NCBI GenBank assembly: GCA_964415395.1
Contig: CAYPZU010000003.1
Coordinates: forward strand, 5,927-69,926
Source: CAYPZU01 sp964415395
Lineage (GTDB): Bacteria > Chlamydiota > Chlamydiia > Chlamydiales > SM23-39
Reading direction: 5' to 3'
Length of the DNA: 64,000 nucleotides
A model generated the notes under the pieces. That model did no database searches. It saw only the letters and a program-made list of their open reading frames with translations, and had not been told where the DNA came from. Positions 58,976 through 64,000 of the stretch are shown in pieces. A program made the position numbers and the translations under genes. Numbering within the stretch: the stretch's first letter is position 1; every line of letters begins with the position of its first letter.

Positions 58976-60676
58976 ATGCGCTGGCTATTCCGCTCTGATT
59001 TTCGCTCTTTTTATCTATTGAATGCGACTCAGTTCCTGGGAGCTCTCAACGACAACGTCTTCAAGCTCCTCGTCATTTATCTCCTGATCTACGTGAAAGG
59101 CCCTGCATCCGCCAACTCGATTCTTTCGATTGCAGGAGCCGTATTTGTCATGCCGTTTCTCTTCTTCTCCTCAAGCGCAGGGATCCTGGCCGACCGGATC
59201 AGCAAGAGAACCATCATCGTAGCCACTAAAGTTCTCGAGCTCGTCATCATGGCCTTCGGACTTTTGTGCGTTTACTACGAATGGGAATTCGGCCTCTACA
59301 CAGCCCTCTTTTTCATGGCGACCCAGAGCACTCTCTTCGGCCCCTCCAAATACGGGATCATCCCGGAGCTTGTAGAGGGGAAAATGGTCTCAAAAGCGAA
59401 TGGGTCGATGACCTCCTTCACCTATCTGGCGATCATTCTCGGCACCTTTCTCGCCTCGTTCATAACGGACATCACCGACAAGAATTTTATTCTCGAATCG
59501 TATTTCTGCATTCTGATCGCTTTGATCGGAGTCCTCACGAGCTTAGGGATCCGGCGCACAGCCCCTCAAAATTCGCCAAAGAAAATCAATCCTTTTTTCC
59601 TCTATGAAGTGTATCAAACTCTCAAGGTGAGCTGGAACATCCCGCATCTGCTTCCAGCTATTTTGGGATCCTCCTTTTTTCTCTTCATCGGAGCCTTCAC
59701 GCAGCTCAACATTATCCCGTTCGCCATGCAGTCTCTTGGCTTAAGCGAAGTGGGCGGGGGGTACCTCTTCCTGGCAACCGCAGTGGGGATCGCCATCGGA
59801 GCGGTCATCTCAGGCCAGCTCTCGAAAGACCGGGTTGAACCGGGCATCTCCTGCATAGCGGGATTTTTCATCGCATTTTTCTTCCTCTGCCTCTGTCTCT
59901 TTTCTTTCTCACTGATTATGACGATCATTATTCTTAGCCTGCTGGGACTCTTCGGCGGAGCCTATCTGATCCCTTTCGACTCGTTTCTCCAAGTCAATAG
60001 CCCTGACGAAAAAAGGGGGCAAGTCATCGCAACATCAAATTTCTTCAGTTTTTTCGGCGTGCTGATGGCTTCCTTCGCCCTCTATTTCATCAGCGAGGAG
60101 CTGGAATTCACTGCGGCCAGCGGATTTGCCCTGATGGGACTCCTGACGCTGATTGCGAACATCATCATCACAGGGCGCCTCTCCGCGCTATTCCTTCCCT
60201 TTTTCGTCCAAAGAGTCCTTAAGAAGTTCAGAAGGCTCAAACTCGCCTCGCCCATCCCCCTGCCGAGCCAAGTGATCATCCTCCAGAGCAATTCGTGGTG
60301 GGACGCCCTGCTCCTATTCTCCTGCGTCCCGAAACTGAAAATTCTGCTGCCCGACCGCTATTTCCGCCGCTTTCCCTGGTTCAACGGCCTCGTTGCTTCC
60401 ATGCGGATTGTTCCCCCGGAACCGGATATCGACTCCACTCTAGAAATGCTTTTAGGGCAGGCGAAGCGGATACAGGATCAAAACTGCACAGCCTGCCTAT
60501 TCTTCCACAGAAGAGAAGACAGCACTGAGATTATTCATTCGTATAAGAAAGTGTTTGGACGGTTGAAATATGAGATTGTGTTCGCTCATGGCATCAAAGA
60601 GCGGACGCCGAAGAAATTCCTCTTCTTCAACTACTTCCAGAAACAGATCACAATGACATTCACAAAAGAGCCTTAA
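58976..60676 (+). CDS. YgeD/LplT-like MFS transporter with C-terminal soluble domain
   Basis: A 566-residue protein. About 12 helices with AGILADRISKRTIIVATK as motif A and FGPSKYGIIPELV conserved in LplT-type lysophospholipid flippases. After the last helix (about 405) a soluble ~150-residue domain follows (VIILQSNSWWDALLLFSCVPKLKILLPDRYFRRFPWF); its layout resembles a 1-acyl-glycerophosphate acyltransferase remnant, but no HX4D motif is present. It probably flips lysophospholipid inward. Homologue of ygeD (CT641, recalled) next to recBC. Stop overlaps the PTP gene by four bases. Confidence 0.82.
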   Translation: MRWLFRSDFRSFYLLNATQFLGALNDNVFKLLVIYLLIYVKGPASANSILSIAGAVFVMPFLFFSSSAGILADRISKRTIIVATKVLELVIMAFGLLCVYYEWEFGLYTALFFMATQSTLFGPSKYGIIPELVEGKMVSKANGSMTSFTYLAIILGTFLASFITDITDKNFILESYFCILIALIGVLTSLGIRRTAPQNSPKKINPFFLYEVYQTLKVSWNIPHLLPAILGSSFFLFIGAFTQLNIIPFAMQSLGLSEVGGGYLFLATAVGIAIGAVISGQLSKDRVEPGISCIAGFFIAFFFLCLCLFSFSLIMTIIILSLLGLFGGAYLIPFDSFLQVNSPDEKRGQVIATSNFFSFFGVLMASFALYFISEELEFTAASGFALMGLLTLIANIIITGRLSALFLPFFVQRVLKKFRRLKLASPIPLPSQVIILQSNSWWDALLLFSCVPKLKILLPDRYFRRFPWFNGLVASMRIVPPEPDIDSTLEMLLGQAKRIQDQNCTACLFFHRREDSTEIIHSYKKVFGRLKYEIVFAHGIKERTPKKFLFFNYFQKQITMTFTKEP

Positions 60677-61701
60677 AGAAGGCCTTTTTTCACAAAATAA
60701 AGATCGAGAAGCCGATAGAGCAGCACATATTGGGCTTTTTGCCCAACCATATGGAAACGCTGCAGGGAAAGCTGGCTGACGATTTCATCAACGCTCAGTT
60801 GAATCTCCTCCAGTTTTTTCCCCGCATTCAGCTGCTCTTCCGCCATCTGGATGAGTGTGAAAGCGGCAATAAAGGTCCCTGTTCGGCCGACGCCTGCGCT
60901 GCAATGGACAGCGATCAGATCTTTTTCAGGGCTATAGCCTGCCCGAACCTTCTGAACCAATTGATAAAGAAGCTCCGGATGGGTTCCGTGATTATCGACC
61001 CAGTCTTCGCAAACGTAATAGGGGAGATCCACTGAATAACTATCCCTACGAGGAACAGAGAGAATCCATTCATCCTGCCCAGAAACCGGAGCCATTCTCC
61101 CCTCCCAATAGGGATGACACTTCTTTTGCGCTCCATCGTAGCTAGGAGTCAATCGGACAAGGCGGCTTGCATGAGAATTGAGGAGCAGCCGAAAGAATCC
61201 AGCCTCGTCTTTCGAGCGCGTTCCTTCCATCGCAAGAAACCGAAGCCCTTCGATGTTGATATTGCTCGAATTGTAATAGTCGCAGCTCTTGTTGTAATCG
61301 AAAGCGACGCAATTAGGGACCCGGACATGGTCGCCTACAATCAATTCTTCAGCGATTGCAAAGTCTGGATGCACCTCGCGGACAGGATCTTTCAAACTCA
61401 CATACCAGGCGAGCGTACGGTCTTCAAAAATCCGCAGAAACTCTGCTTCGATTTCCTGCTGCGGCCTATGCGGCGACCAAGCGCGGAAAATTTTTCCAGC
61501 CCGGAATCGATCCCATCGTTTCTCAAATTCAGCCCGCGCTATCTGAAATCGGGCATCTACAGCTCCTTTTGATTGGACAGCAGGACCCTGATCGAATAAA
61601 TGAAGCTTGGCTGACTCTAACCAATCTGAATTCTGGGAAAAACCTGCAACGGAAATGAGAAAAAGAGCCGCTTTAGAAAGCGTAGATAAATTCGAGTTCA
61701 T
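60673..61701 (-). CDS. Exported eukaryotic-type protein tyrosine phosphatase
   Basis: A 342-residue protein with a signal peptide (LSTLSKAALFLISVAGFSQ) and a classical PTP domain. The signature VHCSAGVGRTGTFIA has the nucleophile Cys (about 265) and the Arg; a WPD-loop-like WVDNHGTHP keeps the general-acid Asp (about 237); VPNCVAFDYNKSCDYYNSSNI and EGTRSKDEAGFFRLLLNS match the KNRY/substrate loop and QGP-DFW region of vertebrate PTPs; FHMVGQKAQYVLLYRLLD matches the Q loop. It should dephosphorylate phosphotyrosine outside the cytoplasm, plausibly on host proteins. Starts 29 bases inside the porin gene. Confidence 0.88.
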   Translation of the reverse strand: MNSNLSTLSKAALFLISVAGFSQNSDWLESAKLHLFDQGPAVQSKGAVDARFQIARAEFEKRWDRFRAGKIFRAWSPHRPQQEIEAEFLRIFEDRTLAWYVSLKDPVREVHPDFAIAEELIVGDHVRVPNCVAFDYNKSCDYYNSSNINIEGLRFLAMEGTRSKDEAGFFRLLLNSHASRLVRLTPSYDGAQKKCHPYWEGRMAPVSGQDEWILSVPRRDSYSVDLPYYVCEDWVDNHGTHPELLYQLVQKVRAGYSPEKDLIAVHCSAGVGRTGTFIAAFTLIQMAEEQLNAGKKLEEIQLSVDEIVSQLSLQRFHMVGQKAQYVLLYRLLDLYFVKKGLL

Positions 61702-63004
61702 ATTGTTTGAAGTGGATGTCGGGACCGATACTCTTGTTCAGCGTATCGGAATATTTGAACGTTTGCTGAATAACCAGGTTGTTGGTGAGCGCGTAAAGAC
61801 CTTCCAACTCAAAACCCTTATAATTGCACGCTCCAGTTGCGGTAGCCTGAGTCGTCGGACCGCCGCTTCCGTTCACATTATTCGTGTAGAGGCCCACTTT
61901 CGCGGCGTTGCCCCTTCCGATCCCAAGCACATCGTAATCAGGAACCGTTTGAGCCTGAACCCACTGGTAGTTCGCATCGATCGCCCAGTCGCCGGCTTTT
62001 CTGGCGACGCCTATTGAGAATCCCGCGTACCAGCCCCAGTTTTGTTTTTTGCCGCCCGTCTGTTCAACGCCGTGGGCCAGGTGGTTCGTAAGACCCGCCC
62101 CGTAGATTTTCAACAACCGCTTCCCAAGCCACTGAGGGTAAGCTTGATAGTAAATAAGAACCTGGGAAACTAAATATTTGAAACGGAGTTCGGTCAAAGC
62201 CGTTTCCTCAGCCGTCTGCCCCTGCTCATATTCTCCACCTGGCCTGTACCAATCGATCAGAGAATACTTAGCATTCATCGGAGAGCTTCCGATCTTCAGA
62301 GCGCCCATTTCCTGGACAAAGCCATAGTGGTTTGTCATATCGTTAACGAGGAAGGCGCCGAGATTGTAGTAATAATCCCCAATGCTCTCGAAAGCTTTGT
62401 TGAAGCGCAGCAAAAGCCCGTCGTAAATCGAGGAAAACTCGATCTTCGACTCAAATACGTTAAAAAGGTATCTCCTGCCGATCTCGCCGTCGAAGGTGAA
62501 AGTGTCGCCGGCGACCATCCGGCCCCCGAGATAAGCCTTTTCGAGTTTGATATGGTCTACGGTTCCGCTGCGCAGCCCCATATCGTTGTCGAATTCAATT
62601 TTCACAGCGGCCCAGGTTCTGTCTGTGCGATAGTCGATCATCAGATTGAATTCGACGTCCCAGGCATACATCGGCTTCGCTTTCGGATAATTCGGAGCGA
62701 GTTCCGGATCGTTATACTGCTGGATTCCGTTCCTTCTCTCATTCCCGACCTGAAACTCGGTCCGGACTTCGCCGCTCAGAGATAAATCGCCGCCGATTTC
62801 TTTTACAGAAACCAGCCGCTTGTCTCTCAGCCAGCGGCGCAAAGCATCCATGTCTTTGCTTTCATTATCGCTTTTCTGGTCGAATTGAACGTCTGCTGTT
62901 TGCGCAATCGTCCCTTGGGAAGCAACAGGAGGTTCCGCCTGCTGTGCAAGAAGAGGCAAACTGAAAAGAGGCGCAGCGAAAAGGAAGCGAAGGAACTTGA
63001 ACAT
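61673..63004 (-). CDS. Outer-membrane porin-like beta-barrel protein
   Basis: A 443-residue protein with signal peptide (FKFLRFLFAAPLFSLPLLAQ). A hydrophilic ~60-residue N-terminal piece is followed by alternating hydrophobic strands with many Tyr/Trp/Phe (e.g. YAWDVEFNLMIDYRTDRTWAAVKIEF) and it ends in aromatic Phe (YELEFIYAF), the outer-membrane assembly signal. Likely a porin or substrate-specific channel in the chlamydial envelope; no close family was named. Same strand as the PTP gene which overlaps its end. Confidence 0.8.
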   Translation of the reverse strand: MFKFLRFLFAAPLFSLPLLAQQAEPPVASQGTIAQTADVQFDQKSDNESKDMDALRRWLRDKRLVSVKEIGGDLSLSGEVRTEFQVGNERRNGIQQYNDPELAPNYPKAKPMYAWDVEFNLMIDYRTDRTWAAVKIEFDNDMGLRSGTVDHIKLEKAYLGGRMVAGDTFTFDGEIGRRYLFNVFESKIEFSSIYDGLLLRFNKAFESIGDYYYNLGAFLVNDMTNHYGFVQEMGALKIGSSPMNAKYSLIDWYRPGGEYEQGQTAEETALTELRFKYLVSQVLIYYQAYPQWLGKRLLKIYGAGLTNHLAHGVEQTGGKKQNWGWYAGFSIGVARKAGDWAIDANYQWVQAQTVPDYDVLGIGRGNAAKVGLYTNNVNGSGGPTTQATATGACNYKGFELEGLYALTNNLVIQQTFKYSDTLNKSIGPDIHFKQYELEFIYAF

Positions 63005-63059
63005 TACATGCCTACTAAACGAATGAAAGAATATAGGGAAGATCTCTTTTAAAGGGAAG

Positions 63060-63746
63060 TCAGAATCTCACCTGCGCCGACACAGATGCGCCCTGCTCAA
63101 ACCAGCCCCGGTATTCGGCGCTTAAAAAAAAGCGGGAGCCATTGGAAATCGTGCAGCCCGCAAAAGGTCCTGAGAGAATCAGCGCCCGAAAACTGATTTG
63201 CTCCGCCTTGAAATTCGTGCCGTTGAACGTCCAGCCTGCATAGGGCGCGAGAAATCGGAACTTATGCGACAGGGCAAACGCACCCTGCCAGTAGGAATAT
63301 TCAGCTCCAGAGTCTTTCCAGATCCCCGCCTGTCCATCGGCGGCAAATACGGTATCTTGGGCTTCGAGCAGCACAAGCTTGATATCGCCGCCCAGAAAAA
63401 AACCCGATCCTGAGCCTCTAATCGACTGGCGCTGATCGTTCCACCGCCATTTAAAACGGGCCGACCCCAGATTCATCTGTATGTTGAGTTTCTCCCGTAT
63501 GCACCAAACAAGATTTGCAATCTGGGAATTTCCCTCCATCTTGATCTTAGAAAGAGGAAGATGGGAAAATTTTTTTGCAGGCATCAGTTTTTTTTGGATC
63601 AGAAAATCTTGCGTGGCTCCAGCCTGGACATTCGACCAAAAGGTGTCAGGGATCCAAAATCCTTCGTCCAGGAGAACAGGGTTTGCGGGATTGCCCACAG
63701 GGGCCGAGAACAGCGGAAGAGCAAGCAGGCAGAAGAGCAATTTCAT
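63060..63746 (-). CDS. MOMP-like outer-membrane protein 1
   Basis: A 228-residue protein starting at ATG 63746 (signal peptide KLLFCLLALPLFSA; upstream frames have none). The mature start APVGNPANPVLLDEGFWIPD recalls the chlamydial major outer-membrane protein N-terminus (LPVGNPAEPSL...). It ends VSAQVRF with C-terminal Phe, and GFFLGGDIK, SYWQGAFALS and APYAGWTFNGTNF look like barrel strands. It is shorter than MOMP (~370), so it may be a small-barrel paralogue. Two cysteines only. Confidence 0.7.
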   Translation of the reverse strand: MKLLFCLLALPLFSAPVGNPANPVLLDEGFWIPDTFWSNVQAGATQDFLIQKKLMPAKKFSHLPLSKIKMEGNSQIANLVWCIREKLNIQMNLGSARFKWRWNDQRQSIRGSGSGFFLGGDIKLVLLEAQDTVFAADGQAGIWKDSGAEYSYWQGAFALSHKFRFLAPYAGWTFNGTNFKAEQISFRALILSGPFAGCTISNGSRFFLSAEYRGWFEQGASVSAQVRF

Positions 63747-63758
63747 GATAAAAAGAAA

Positions 63759-63783
63759 AAGCAGGGAATACGATTCCCTGCTT
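63759..63783 (-). terminator. Intrinsic terminator of the partial MOMP-like gene
   Basis: AAGCAGGGAAT (63759-63769) and ATTCCCTGCTT (63773-63783) form an 11-bp perfect stem with a 3-base loop; the minus strand then runs into TTTCTTTTT. Confidence 0.85.
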
Positions 63784-63810
63784 ACTACAACTCTTGTTGG
63801 AAAGCAGCGA

Positions 63811-64000
63811 TCAGAATCTGATGTCGCCCGAGATGGTGACGGCTTCCTCATCGATCAGACGTCCTTCGACATTGAGCATAAAGTATTTTCCTGTCGAAAG
63901 CGAGCAGCCGATAAACAGACCGACTGGCGTCCTGTTTCTAAAATGGTTCTGCCCTACTCCTGAGCTTGAAATGGCCACAGGGAATCCCTTGAGATCTGAA
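63811..64000 (-). CDS. MOMP-like outer-membrane protein 2, C-terminal part
   Basis: The C-terminal 62 or so residues of a minus-strand gene cut by the window edge. In frame it reads GVGQNHFRNRTPVGLFIGCSL..., then STGKYFMLNVEGRLIDEEAVT and ends ISGDIRF, i.e. a barrel-type C-terminus with final Phe like the downstream gene. It shares the strand and C-terminal pattern with MOMP-like protein 1, suggesting tandem duplication. The start is outside. Confidence 0.7.
   Translation of the reverse strand, partial: SDLKGFPVAISSSGVGQNHFRNRTPVGLFIGCSLSTGKYFMLNVEGRLIDEEAVTISGDIRF

Overview
The window reads as chromosome of a member of the phylum Chlamydiota, most likely an environmental (Parachlamydiales-like) lineage rather than a Chlamydia species. 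Gene orders that I know from Chlamydia trachomatis (recalled, not searched) recur: exbB/tolQ-exbD/tolR-TolA-like-tolB-pal-LysM lipoprotein (CT596-CT601), the gspD-E-F-G cluster (CT569-CT572), the sigma-66 gene rpoD near rpsT (CT615-CT617), tyrB beside a mreC-like gene (CT637 area) and recB-recC-ygeD (CT639-CT641). Two MOMP-like outer-membrane proteins at the right end support this. Base composition looks moderate, clearly richer in G+C than typical Chlamydia. No rRNA, CRISPR, prophage, integrase or transposase gene was seen; one tRNA (Ala, GGC) is present.

Layout. 1-0.9 kb: a glycosyltransferase-like gene. 0.96-7.2 kb: the Tol-Pal envelope operon, murI and a PhoB/OmpR-type response regulator. 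7.2-13.5 kb: two MFS transporters, a glycine-zipper protein, a membrane TPR protein and an orphan two-partner-secretion TpsB pore, with two different non-coding inverted-repeat elements inserted between genes. 13.5-16.1 kb (minus): prs with a signal-peptide-like extension, an exported beta-carbonic anhydrase and an EamA-type transporter. 16.2-21.7 kb (plus): a TPR + VWA pair running into rsmD and coaD. 21.8-25.7 kb (minus): a hydrolase that lacks its nucleophile, a 39-residue Pro/Ala/Lys peptide and an 867-residue YwqK/MORN_2-repeat secreted protein. 25.8-27.3 kb: an unknown protein and a cytoplasmic beta-carbonic anhydrase. 27.2-34.4 kb (minus): a compact type II secretion cluster. 34.6-40.7 kb: small membrane proteins, a secreted BclA/C1q-like protein, a copper-type P1B ATPase, a GT4 glycosyltransferase and mutY. 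40.7-42.8 kb: a tandem pair of CDP-glycerol glycerophosphotransferase-like proteins. 42.8-49.5 kb: mreC, tyrB, tRNA-Ala, rpoD, a CoiA-like protein and rpsT. 49.6-58.8 kb: an Ala-rich putative secreted or inclusion-type protein followed by recD-recB-recC on the opposite strand. 59-64 kb: a YgeD/LplT-like transporter, then a minus-strand surface block with two MOMP-like proteins, a porin-like barrel and an exported eukaryotic-type protein tyrosine phosphatase.

How the parts fit. Most of the window builds or services the cell envelope: Tol-Pal links inner and outer membrane, murI and mreC concern wall precursors and septal/rod geometry, T2SS and TpsB export proteins, and MOMP-like, porin and YwqK proteins occupy the periplasm or surface. 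The most host-facing candidates are the tyrosine phosphatase (60.7-61.7 kb), the BclA/C1q-like secreted protein (36 kb) and the Ala-rich protein (49.6 kb). The non-coding novelties are a 174-bp MITE-like element with ~26-bp terminal inverted repeats and a TA duplication (12.1-12.3 kb), and a second short inverted-repeat family with one copy at 8.9-9.0 kb and a deleted-looking copy at 40.72-40.76 kb that carries the start codon of the next gene. Family assignments rest on motifs read by eye; no database search was possible.
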